Part shown: positions 11,162-26,295 of the stretch, piece after piece
Layout: the number at the start of each line of letters is the position of its first letter
Position numbering within the stretch: the stretch's first letter is position 1
DNA from: Whitmania pigra
Lineage: Eukaryota > Annelida > Clitellata > Hirudinida > Haemopidae
Direction of reading: 5' to 3'
Assembly (NCBI GenBank): GCA_021613335.1
Contig: JAJTWR010000021.1
Coordinates: forward strand, 3,240,001-3,304,000
Length of the DNA stretch: 64,000 bases
Position numbers and translations under genes: made by a program
The notes under the pieces: generated by a model
Seen by the model: the letters and a program-made list of their open reading frames with translations, nothing else
Databases searched by the model: none
What the model was told of the DNA's origin: nothing

Positions 11162-12076
11162 GGATCATTCCACGTCAAATCAACACAACATCTAACATCT
11201 TTGGATTTTGATAAAATTTGCACATATGTTAACCTACATGAGTAAATTAAAAAACTACAACTTTAGATTTTTTTAATCAATTATTGTCCGTAATATGGGT
11301 TGTTTAACTTTGGCCAAATGCCAACACTTCCGATGGTTAAGATGTAAGTTTAGTTTGTGTTAGAGTACCTAAAAAAATAATATGTACTTAAAGATAAAGG
11401 TATTTGAAGGCTCTATTTGGGAAAACTACTTAGATAATTTTATTTTTAATAATTAACAAAATATTTTTATTTAAACATTTAAAATATTTGATTTTATATC
11501 ACACGAGTGCCTTATAAAAAAGGATGCGCAATCAAAAATTCACTGGGCGCTCTTATAGTTTTTATGTAGTCAATTTTTTAACATTGCTTGAAAATTCCGA
11601 ATTTGCTAAACATCTCAGGTAATCCAAATTATTAATAAATTTATGTTACGTTTTATATATTGTGAACCCAAATTTTAAAAGATTACACTATAATGCTATC
11701 ATTACAAAGGCACATTAGAAATATTTTTGTATGAACTTACCTTAAACTGAATTTAAATGTTTAAATACAATTATTTTGTTAAATATTAAAAATAAAATGA
11801 TATAAGTAGTTTGTCAAAATAGAACCTTCAAATACCTTTATTTATATGTAAATATTATTTTTCTAGGTGCTCTAACACAACTAAACTTACAGCTTCTTAA
11901 GCATCGGAGGTGTTGACATTTGGCCAAAGATCAACGACCCACGTTTCGGACACAGATCGACCAAAAATCTAAAATTTCGATTTTTTAAAATTTAATAATC
12001 TAGGTTAACAAATGTACTAAATTTGAGCAAAATCCAAGATGGTGCTGTCAGATGTTGTATTAATTTGATTCCTTAA
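11162..12076. mobile_element. Non-autonomous DNA element with inverted repeats of about 320 bp
   Basis: The left arm (about 11162-11490) and the right arm (about 11745-12076) are diverged inverted copies. Matching landmarks are TTTGGCCAAATG beside CAACAC.TCCGATG, AAACTTA with GTGTTAGAG, AAAGGTATTTGAAGG and the AACAAAAT/ATTTAAACATTTAAA segment. The outer left end reads GGATCATTCCACGTCAAATC. The central spacer of about 250 bp is AT-rich and non-coding. I could not define a target duplication. This is best described as a MITE or foldback element whose parent transposase is absent. Confidence 0.75.
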
Positions 12077-12466
12077 TTATTTAAATTTAATTTTATATAC
12101 GGGAGTAATTAAATAATAAAATAAAATTTTAAAATGAATTTACCAATGTCAATAAATAAAACTAGTTGCGAACTAAATAACTATTGTTCTGTATATAATA
12201 CTATTCAAATTAACTTATGATTTATTTAGTTTGTGCGAATCACAAGAACCAATAAATAATTAACGAAAATACTTATTAAACAAAACTGTTCCGTATACTC
12301 GCTGCTCAAAAAATATTGTGTTGCCATGCCAATTGATGGCCAGCAATAACAACGCACAAACTAAAAAAAACCGAGCTTAACAAAAAATAAAACAAATTAA
12401 ACATTTAAAACAAGCAGAACCCATGAAAAATTTAAATCAAATTGAAATCAAAGAAGGGATGAGAGT

Positions 12467-14261
12467 TTAGTTTCGTCTTTCTTTGCGAGAAATCGAGCTT
12501 CTCATCTTGAACCAGGCATCGTTCTCTTCAATATCCTCTGAATCTTCCGACGATTCAGTCGGAGACTCTTGTCTGAGAACATTTTTATATTTATTAATTT
12601 AATAAATAATTTAAATACACATTTTTAATCAACCGCAACACGATAAGGTCACTCCTTATGAAAGCAAGCGTTATTGTTGTTGCATACATTGGGACAATGT
12701 ATATTCTAAAGCGGTTAATTAAAATTTAATACAACTCTCATACAAATTAGAATGATAACTAGATTAATAATAACCTGATTATTAATAACTAGTAAACAGT
12801 ACCAAACATCTATTTGGTAAAATACGACAAAATCAACATTCAAATCCTCCGACAACGAACTCGAAAAGCCTGGATCTCGGCATCCTCGCCTCACTAGCTC
12901 CCTTTTTCGGTGACCTTGAAGAGGGGGAGGTGAAGGTCAAAGCGTCAAAGTTTTTGATATCGAGGGGCATGAGATGGCCAGAGGGCTTTTCATCTGAAAG
13001 ACGATGAAAGTGATGAGGATGACGATGATGACAACGAAGAATTGGGTAATGTAGAATCGTTTGTAGTATACCTGTATTGGTTGAGGTTGATGCATCCTTT
13101 TCATCTTCTGAGTAATAATAATATTAATAACAATGATGAGCTGATATTATAACAACGGTGAAATTATTATTATTAGTAGCAGTAATTATTTTTTGACAAT
13201 TATAATTACTTTACTGATAGGCAAGTAAATAATTATGCATAATAATATTGCATAATAAATTATTTTGAACGGTGATCAGTTATTTGGCGGAATAATAAGC
13301 GATTAATATTAGCAATTAGCGGAACGTGATGATTTTGAGTGATTAAATAATAAAAACATAAATAATTTTCTCAATTAACCTTTGTTTGCAAATTTTATCA
13401 GTTTGTCCATGAGCGACATCTCCTCTAAAGTTTGAAGAGGGAAAGATTTGAAGTTGCATTTTTATATTTTGATTAATTTATTTTCAAATGCATTTTATGA
13501 TATCGGATATAATTTATTTTAGATGATTAAAAATAATTATTTAAACGAGCGTTTAAGTCTGTCATTAACATTAACTTTAGCAACCAGTTTGCGTCATTCA
13601 ATTCAGAAAAACATCTCTTTTTCATCAGGAAACACTTTAATAGCTTCAAGACAAACAGACTCTCATCGACTAGAATTCCTTCTGGTTGGTTTGCATCTGC
13701 GTGTCACTGAAAATTGCTTGGCATGCATGCAGTAGGTTACTTACCCCAGGCTGAGGCATCACTTGCAGCTAACTCTGGCACCTGTCAAAAGCCCTAACCA
13801 TAACTAGAAGTCGACCGGAGTCACTTATTTAGCCGGGGTAAAAAAAATGCATGTTTAAATATGAAACTTTCTAACGTATTAACAGTGTAATTTTCTGCTT
13901 TTCTTCACCCTTTTCAAACTATTTTCAATACTAGCATGTGAATTCATTGTTGAATGCAGTTATTTGGCTGTAATTCCATCACTTCAAGACTCATTTGTAC
14001 ATATAAAGTTTGTGTTTACTATTTCTTCATTAACTATCTAAATCAAAGTCTAAAGAGAAATTCGGCCTTTTATGATGAGTTATTGTGAGTTATTATGAAT
14101 TATTAATGGCAGGCGTCGGTAAACGAGTGATTGAGAATTTGGCCTTGGTGAGGCTCTATTAGGAGCTCAAATTCCAGTCCCTCGTAAGGGCTTTTATAAC
14201 TAACACCTGATGATTTTATTCCATCAAATGAGAGATTATATGATAACTTGGATTCAGACAT
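12467..14261 (-). CDS. Small acidic Ser-rich protein, five exons, 106 residues
   Basis: The start ATG is at 14261 (MSESKLSYNLSFDGIKSS). Exons are 14261-14207, 13424-13380, 13107-13072, 12993-12915 and 12572-12467 with stop TAA. Phases agree at all four junctions (1, 1, 1 and 2). The middle reads EMSLMDKLIKFANK, then an acidic Thr/Ser segment, then MPLDIKNFDALTFTS. The C-terminus is a Ser/Glu/Asp run (QESPTESSEDSEDIEEN) followed by a basic tail ending RKERRN. The acidic serines would suit casein kinase II. I recognise no family. The very small exons mean that similarity-based or ORF-based annotation would easily miss it. The choice of first exon is the weakest point; the last four exons are well supported. 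Confidence 0.62.
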
Positions 14262-14584
14262 GGAACAGACGTTCGCGTTAAAAAAAAAGTGTTTAAATTT
14301 CTTATACATGATTTACGATATTCCCCTGCTACAATTTGCCGGGGACGGGATCCTATTCCTAACCATGACATTGGTTAACCATAGAGAAATTGTTTTCATA
14401 AGTTGGCGTTTACTCATGACTTCTAGGTTGCATTTAGAGCAGAGGTTCGTCCAAGTGTAGTTAAAGGTCCTGGGTTCGAATCCTGTCTCGATCAACTCCA
14501 TTTCTCACCGGAATCATTCTTTATTGCGATAAGTTGAACTCAATTTAAAAAGCGAACATTAGTTATTGACATTTTTTAATGTTT

Positions 14585-14734
14585 ATAAATATTCAACTAA
14601 ACCTTAACAGTTCATTAAGACTATTCTTCCATAATTCTAAAATTTTTATTATTTGAACGATAAATATTCAACTAAACCTTAACAGTTCATTAAGACTATT
14701 CTTCCATAATTCTAAAATTTTTATTATTTGAACG
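14585..14734. repeat. Perfect 75-bp tandem duplication
   Basis: Two identical adjacent copies (14585-14659 and 14660-14734) start ATAAATATTCAACTAAACC and end TTATTATTTGAACG. There is no coding content. Identity of the copies implies a recent local duplication. Confidence 0.9.
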
Positions 14735-14871
14735 ATCATAATTACAGTCTTACGTCTGAGGAGCGAAGATGCATTACCTGGAGTGACACGAGGAATGTAA
14801 ACAGAATCTCCGTTGTTGAATCTTTCTTGGAAGGGAAGTGGCCTGCCTGGAATGAAATAATTATTCTTGAT

Positions 14872-15150
<279 letters not shown>

Positions 15151-15156
15151 TAAATT

Positions 15157-16052
15157 TTAAATATCATTGGCACGACTGAGGTCACTGTTGAGAAACAAGT
15201 TGCTCGTCTTGAACATGTCATTGACAATCTTCTTGGACTTTTCCTTCAAGTCCTTTACCTCCTCAGACCAGCGGTCTCGCTGCTTCTGCTCATTACCCTC
15301 AAACTTTGGTAGACTTCTCGATGGCTTGCTATCTTGGAAGATCTTGATATTCGAGGAAGTCATTGTATTCGAAAGCAGAGGATCCACTTTTGAACGAGTG
15401 ACCTTCTTGATATTTTTTGGCGCCTTCCCTCCCTTAGAGTTCAAGGCCGAATTCCCCTCATTTTTATCGCGCATTTTGGGTTGTTCCCTCGCAAAAGGGT
15501 TGACTAGTTTTTTGACAGATTCTTTTTTCTGAGTGTCGGAAGTGTCCAATTTAGGTGACTTCGGTTCTTTTCTCATCCGTATGTCGACCTTAATGTCTTT
15601 AGATTCGATTTCGGCATTGTCAAGGTTCGGCGAATTGCTAACGAAGTAATTCTTGCGCTCTTTTTTTGAATTGTAAAGGGGTATCTTCACCCGCCTTGGA
15701 CACCCTATCAATTTGAGGGTCGGCAAGTGTTTCTCGATGTGATAGCTGGCGTTTTCTCCCAGCATTAAACTTGGCAAATCTCCTTCCAAGTCAAAGTCAT
15801 CTTCCTTAAGGACGTCTTCCGTCTTTTGTCTCATTATTACAAAGTCATCGTCAAGTGAGAAATTGTCCTGAAAATGACATCAAAATAAAATTAGAATTTT
15901 CTTAAATGTTGGTCTATTTAACAAAATACTTTAAAAGTATCGTAGTTGATGGATTCGATATCTTTTGCCAGATTCGAATACAATTTTTTCAGATTCTCTC
16001 TGATCTTTTCGTCAGTAATAAAATTTTCCTCAAATACAAATTTATCACCCAT
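15157..16052 (-). CDS. Unrecognised Lys-rich protein, two exons, 277 residues, divergent from KAP3
   Basis: Exon 1 is 16052-15930 (ATG, 41 codons, MGDKFVFEENFITDEK) with donor AAA|GTATTT. Exon 2 is 15867-15157 after acceptor TTTTCAG, continuing DNFSLDDDFVIM to stop TAA at 15157. The protein is hydrophilic: an acidic N-terminal third with short helices, a central Lys/Ser-rich disordered part (KKLVNPFAREQPKMRDK), and a C-terminal helix likely to form a coiled coil (RDRWSEEVKDLKEKSKKIV). There is no signal peptide or membrane segment. I do not recognise it. Its start is about 445 bp from the KAP3 start on the opposite strand, an arrangement consistent with a shared bidirectional promoter. A role near cilia or microtubules would follow from that context only and is speculative. 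Confidence 0.75.
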
Positions 16053-19833
<3,781 letters not shown>

Positions 19834-21041
19834 AGAAGTGAAGGAATGCGAGGTGAAGGTGTCAAAGAGTTCAACAGAACCTGGAGTCTGTGCATGTGAC
19901 ACCTATTGTTTCTTGATAAAGGAATTCAATTTAAATGCAAATTAGCATGCTCTCTTTATTGACGACATTCTTATTCTCTCTAGTCACATCTGACATTTGA
20001 TTTATTTTGAATCATTTCATTTAAATGGTTATTTTTATTGCAAGTTTTTTTAAGTTTCGAATTGTTGAGTCGGTGAGAAGCCTTGAATTGTGCGACCGCA
20101 GAAGCAATTGCAGCTGATTAAAGGTTGCAAATGATTTTTTGCTCAGTTTTCGTGGTCTCCTGTTGTTGCGAGATTGCGATTGTTGTGGAATTTGTTGCTG
20201 CAATTGCTATTTTATAGTAATTATGATTATTGTTATTATTGCTCTTGTTTTCGTTAGGCTCGTGTATATTGCAAACACAATTTAAATTGTCAGGATTTGT
20301 TTTTATTTTACAATCTTCTCAAATCAAAGTGGTTTTGCAGCTTCGCGTCAACATTTCATAATACGTCGAAAAGAAATATTTACAGCGACGGACATTTAGT
20401 GGAGCATACTAACTATATCATAGAATACAAATTATAGTACGTTATATTACATCGTGCTAGATTATATTACATTATATTATGTTACATAATCATACTCATT
20501 TAGTCAGCATAACTTATTATAAACATTAGTAGAAGCAACCTTAAGATTGGATAAGGAATGGAAAAGTGGTGCATACGGGTATGTGGATTGCAAGATCGAA
20601 TTGTGAGGCCACCCTGAAGGGAAAAGCACTCCTATATCTGCTGGAGACAGGTGCGCTTACCTGCAATGGTGATGGTGGAAAGACGCAGTGTTCCAATGAG
20701 CAAATCGATAAAATATTGAGATCCGAAAATCGACGTGATGACGACGACGACGATGATGGTAGTGGTGGTGATGACGACATTATTAACGATGCAAGAAGAA
20801 TTTGGGGAAGGTATCTGCACGATGAGACAACTGAGCATAGATTAACAAAACAACAAGAACATCAATAACAACGAATGAAAAATAATAATTATAATAGTAA
20901 AATACTAAATTAAATATTAAAACATTAATTATTATAATATATGTAATGCATTAATACAATAATAACATGCACAAGTATCCATATTATCCATGCAGACGCC
21001 TTTAGACCAAGACACACGCACATCATCTACAGACGTCGAGG
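19834..21041. other. Gap between convergent KAP3 and SIAE-like gene, no supported gene
   Basis: This gap contains the 3' flanks of both convergent genes. A short open frame on the plus strand at 20566-20868 has an Asp run from GAC repeats and no recognisable motif, so I do not call it. Sequence from 20880 to 20960 is AT-rich. Confidence 0.5.
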
Positions 21042-24000
21042 TCACTGAAGCGAGACGGGCTCTCGGCCGAGTCCACGGACAAACCCGTCGTCGACGAGAC
21101 CCAGTCGGATGTACGGAGGCATCGGCAACCCGGAGCGCCTGGAATAGACTGGGCACTCCAGGAGAGGACAGGGGGTGTCACTCCAGGTGTACCTGAAGCC
21201 CACGATGTGCCAGGGGCAGTCTGACCCCGATAGGGTGATAGTGGAATCGGAACTAGATGTGAGGGGGCTGTCCCCCCAGAAGAAATTACTGCCCATTGAC
21301 TCGCCACGGCAGGTCTGGTTGCGGGTCTTGGAGCAGCAGATCTGCCGACATGATTATGATGATGATTGTGATGATGGTGATGATGATAATAATAATTAAT
21401 ATAAATATAATATTATTATAATATATAATGTAATAATATGCAATATAATAATATAATAGTAATAACAACAATAATATTATTATTATATATATATAATAAA
21501 TATATATTATATAATAATATATATAATATATATATATAAATTAGTAACGATACAATATATATCGATAATAATTATATATATAATATTATTATATTGCATG
21601 TTATATATATAATATATAATTATATAATAATATATAATTATAATAAAATATGTAAAATTTATATATTATAATTATATTATTTATTAATTAATTGTAGTAA
21701 TTATTATTATTATTAATACCTCAAAACCTTGGCTCCCACGAACTTCAATATTGGTTTCGAAAGTCAGGGCTAGGCTGTGCTGGGCTTTGGCCACGTACTT
21801 GTAGGGGATTGGGCCTTGGAAGTCGACACTCGTTTTGTGATAGGCCAGATGGGCGGAGCCTCTGAATAGTCGGTCAGCTATGACCTTTTTTTGTCTGATG
21901 ATTAAATGATTAGGATCTTATTATGGAAGATTAATAATAATGTTAGCGATAAAGTCAATGATCATGAATCTATTACTATAATTCAGTAACAATTTTCAGT
22001 CATAATCATCACCATCGTCGTCATCATCATCATCATCATTCTGACCTAATGTCATCAGGGTCAGGAAGGTCTGTAGTGACGACGAGGAAGCTGGACCTGA
22101 TGTTATCACTGGGCAGCTGACCGTGTCCATCCGTTGCTTGCCACCTCAACTGGGCAGAATGGATGTCCATAGGAGGACCTTGCTGGCTGCTGTTTGCTGG
22201 GGGCATCTATTTATATGGATGGATATTATCGATGTTATTACTGATTAATTGATTAATGATTTTAAAATAATAATTATTAATTAATTTTAGATATTTATTA
22301 ACAATTATAAACTTTGAATTAATAATAATATCAATAGCAATAAATCAACCAATTCACAAAATATATATACTCCTGATTGAATCAATCAGCCATGCAATCG
22401 CACCTGTATTATGCCAAGCGGAACAAGCGCTGACGACGAAGCGTCCGATTGGTTCACTCCACCAGATACTTTTCTATGCATGTAATTCCTCCACTGAACC
22501 ATGAATTCCTTCATGGAGCAGCTGTAGTTCACTGGGAGCTCGTCGCCATAGAAGCTGCCTGAAGGTGGATAAATGAGTACATTTATGTGGCGCCATAATT
22601 TCAAGGTCAGAGGGGGACAATTGGTCGACGGTTTTGTGTGGTGGGTGTAAATGTTTAGTGGTTGCAATCATTTCCACCGTCATCTTTATCGCCACTTCCA
22701 GTATCACCACCATCATAATCGTCAACGTCGCCATCACCAATACCACCATCCTCATCCTGATCACCACAAACCTTGCTGCCAAACCACGCCCTTGATTTGC
22801 ATTTCGAGTAAGGGGTGGAGCATCCCATTCCAAATCCTGGAACTGCTCTCCGGATACTCCAGGGTGCAGCTCTCGATGACCGATGGAGGAGACCACTCTT
22901 CGATGGAGCTGTCTCCGTAGGTAGCAGCCACAAGACCCACTGGCCTGCCCACTTCACGCCTCAGACGTTGCCCGAAAAACCAGCATGGTGCTGGGAATCT
23001 CGGGGATGAGTGACCGCTTCTGTCCCTTATGCGGGGGAGGTAGGGCTGACCTAATGCGATGGAATATTATTTTCATTGGTTGATTAACTACGTAATTGTC
23101 ATTACACAGTAAATTAAATTTAAGTTTGTAATTAATTAATTAATGGACGAGTGAATGAAAATATTTATGAGGGAACGAACAAATGGTCGAATGAATGAAT
23201 GATTGATTGATTGATTGATTGATTGAAGGAATGATTGATCGAACAAAACCACTTAAGCTGGAATTTCAAAAGGCTGGGAATTCATATTGAAATTCCATCG
23301 AGCTGTACGTCGTTGTTGTTGCTACGGTGGTTGTTAGGAGGGTTGCTATGAGGTTGCTATGGGGGTTTTTTTCATGGTAATGAAATTAAAGGATCATGAT
23401 GATGATGAATCTCTGTGATGGAAACGTTTTTGCCAAAAAGTGTCGAGATAACCGATGGTCGAGATAACAGAAAATCAATATGGAGGCAGTGTATTAATGG
23501 GCATGCGATCTGCTAGAAATTTCTTCATGTCTTATATTAATATAATAATAATAATAATACAAGAATAAGAATATAATATTATAATATTATAATGTGTGTT
23601 AGTAAATGACAACGGCAATTAATATGATTTACGCAGCACACCCAGTGCGATTTCATTCTTTTTCTCTTTTGACTGATTGTCCAGATTTTTCATAACCACA
23701 TACAGACATTTTTAGATAGAAAAATATAAACAGAATAGTTCTCCCTCAGACGAGAGTGAATTGGGTTCGGAAACATAAAAGAATCGACATAACCGATGAG
23801 AAAATGAAATGACAAAGTGGGAATTTGGCGGTTCCACGTCAAAAACGTCGACTACAAAGGATTGGCGACTTAACCGAGGTCGAGATAAGTGGGTTCCACT
23901 GTATAATGGTTGAATTATGATGCCAGAGTATTTACCAATCGACATAATAATGTACATTATTTGTTATAAAGTAATTAGTTGTTTGTCATTGTAATAATAA

Positions 24001-25187
24001 ATGATGTAATTATATTAATAATTATCATTTTAATCGATAATCATAATCATAATATCCACCCACTCGTCACGGACCAGTTGATGTCAACCACGTGCACGTC
24101 GAACCACGGAATGTCGGATTTGGCTGGAAAGACGGAAAAGATCCTAAGCAGATCATCATCAGCACCAGACGACGACGATGATGGAAATGAAGAGGAGGAT
24201 GAAGATGATGAGGAATCTTCGTCATCGGTGTTGTTGATGAGCTGAATTTAAAGCATAGGGTTAGGGTATGGGTAAATGTCATCATCAATCTTTGTGATGT
24301 CATTAGGTTTGGTTACAGTTCAGATTTTTAATTTGCCATTTGGTTTAAATATTGTTTAATTATTTCATTGATTTAATTATTATACCTTAAAATTGCTTAA
24401 ATTATCATTTCTTACTCCAATCAATAAGTTAATATTATTATCATTGTTTAATTTACAATTTTATAAATAATTTACAACCGACACCATTTACTTGAAGCCA
24501 ATTAGACGATTCTCAACGCCACACGGCGACATCAACCACGTGACCGCTTCAGACACTACGATTGGTCCATATTGAAAGTAGGTCACTCACTCTGTTTATG
24601 TTGTCGTAAAGTATGTCGTGTCCGCTACACAACCAGACGTCGCCGAAAAGGACGTTTTCCAGCGCTATCACGTGATGTACTCCCGACATTTCCAGAGTGG
24701 CCGTGATCCGGTACGGTCCGGGATCGCTCACCGGACCCACCAAGGCTTTCCAGGTGCTCCCAGGTGCGGCTTCAATGATGGTGATGGTTAAAACTGTTAA
24801 CTATGACGTTAAAAATTGGGATTTTTTTGAGAATTTCATTTTCGTCGTCGTCGTCGTCGTCATCATCACTATCACTACCATCATCATCATAATCATCATC
24901 GTCATCATCATCACAACCACCTGTGATAACAACTTTCGTCTGATACTCGTAGCTCGGACTGATTGTGGCTTCCGGTTGGATCTCCTCCAAGGTCGGAGCA
25001 TCAAATGTACCCCTCAGCGCCGATGACGTCATAGAACTACCCTTGTAGATCCTCACAACGACCCTGACCTCTTCGTCCCTAGGGGGCTTCGGACCATATC
25101 CCCAGACCACTGCCCTGTGAGGATCTCCCTGTAGGACCATGTGGCTGGAGAGATAGTTTGCAAAACGGAAGTCTATCATCGCCTCAC
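21042..25187 (-). CDS. SIAE: Sialate O-acetylesterase homologue lacking catalytic motifs (5' exon missing)
   Basis: Eight exons join in one frame: 25187-24921, 24769-24591, 24241-24064, 23050-22772, 22558-22404, 22206-22046, 21894-21720 and 21341-21042 (stop), giving 563 residues from the first exon found. A signal-peptide exon is expected upstream and was not found. Family hallmarks run in order along the protein: FANYLSSHMVLQ, VLFGDVWLCSG, FSVFPAKS, PVGLVAATYGDSSIEEWS, WNGMLHPLLEMQIKGVVW, SAQLRWQ and FRYTWSDTPCPLLECP. In active SGNH-type SIAE enzymes CSG is followed by QSNM with the nucleophile serine; here it is CSGHDILYDN. The WYQGESN block is WQQGSFYGD, and the Asp/His block around IHPRD is shortened to DPDDIRQKK. 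The fold should be kept but esterase activity is unlikely. A Ser-rich insertion follows LINNTDDED. Confidence 0.9.
21342..21719. repeat. AT-rich intron repeat between SIAE-like exons 7 and 8
   Basis: From about 21350 a GAT patch passes into TA/ATAT-rich low-complexity sequence up to about 21710. It is contained in an intron and holds no gene. Confidence 0.8.
23420..23901. mobile_element. 5'-truncated pogo/Tigger-like repeat in an SIAE-like intron
   Basis: The right end reads AACCGAGGTCGAGATAAG then TGGGTTCCACTG and is followed by TA at 23902-23903, like the complete copy at 33339-34180. Internal strings such as GACATAAAAGAATCGACATA and AATTTGGCGGTTCCACGTC are shared with the other copies. 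No matching left terminus was found; a diverged GTCGAGATAACCGATGG near 23450 may be part of it. It lies between SIAE-like exons 3 and 4. Confidence 0.65.
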
Positions 25188-26295
25188 CTGGAAAAATGTA
25201 TTTGGAACAATTCACTTTTGCATGGGATGAATCCGCTTGCGTGAGATGGAGGCATTTGAAAAATTGGCTGGTTCAGCGCAGAGTGTTGCCGTTTGACTGA
25301 TCGTGTGATTGATTGGTTGAAGAGAGTGAGTGATTGAAATATGATTGAATGATTAACCAGAACTGTTTCAAGGCCCTCGAATCACGAACATCTCTCGAAA
25401 ATGAGAATGAAAACAGACTCAGCTGTGGATGGATGAGTGAATGGGTGGGTAGCTGAATGATTGTGTTGGTGAATGAGTGAATGGGTGATTGAGTGGGTAG
25501 CTGAATGATTATGTTGGTGGATGAGTGAATGGGTAAACAAGAATGGATGGTAGGAGTGGGAAGTTGAAAGATGTGACGGATGCTTGGAGAAAGGAATGAG
25601 ATCGTTTTCCGGGCGATGAAAGAGCATTGTAAACAAATCCTGGCGCATCCATGCACAAGCCTTCCATACACCCATGCATTCGTGAACCGTGTTATGGCTC
25701 ATAACATTCATGAGCATTAACTAAATATTCATAAATATTATTATTCTGTAATGCACTTATAAAAGGAAATATAGCTTTTATAAATAAATAACCTAATAAA
25801 TGGATGTTATGGGCAATTCCAGTTACGTGATAAGCGGATTTTATAGGGGAATGAAGAGATGGATGGATGGATGGATGGTTGAATGAATGGATAGATGGAT
25901 GGTCGGCTGATTGGTTGAATGGATAACAGAAATGATTTAGCAGACGATGAAACAACCGCCGCCATTTTTCAGGAAGTCCGGTGCCATTACTTTTGCATCC
26001 TTAGTAATTTCAATACATGAGTGGGTGGGTAAGCGAGTGATAATTCACATTAATTCACAAAGCAAGAACGAAGGCATTCGTCGTGCCATCGTCATCATCA
26101 TCACCATAATCGTCATCACCATCACCATAATCGTCATCACCATCACCATAATCGTCATCACCATCACCATAATCGTCATCACCATCACCATAATCGTCAT
26201 CACCATCACCATAATCGTCATCACCATCACCATAATCGTCATCACCATCACCATAATCGTCATCGCCATCACCATGGTCGTCATCACTACCGTCA
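25188..26295. repeat. Spacer with diverged tetranucleotide repeats and a 21-bp VNTR
   Basis: Diverged GAATGGGT/GGAT repeats occur at 25430-25560 and 25855-25925. At about 26095-26290 a 21-bp unit (CGTCATCACCATCACCATAA plus T) is repeated roughly eight times with very little divergence. The missing first exon of the SIAE-like gene may lie in this spacer, but I could not identify it. Confidence 0.75.

Noticed and set aside
14430..14500. tRNA-like T-arm (GGGTTCGAATCCTG)
   Set aside because: The T-stem does not pair well and no acceptor stem, D-arm or anticodon arm can be formed around it. It is at most a SINE or chance match.
20566..20868. Possible 100-residue plus-strand protein
   Set aside because: It lies between convergent genes, contains a repeat-derived Asp run, and shows no motif or splice support.
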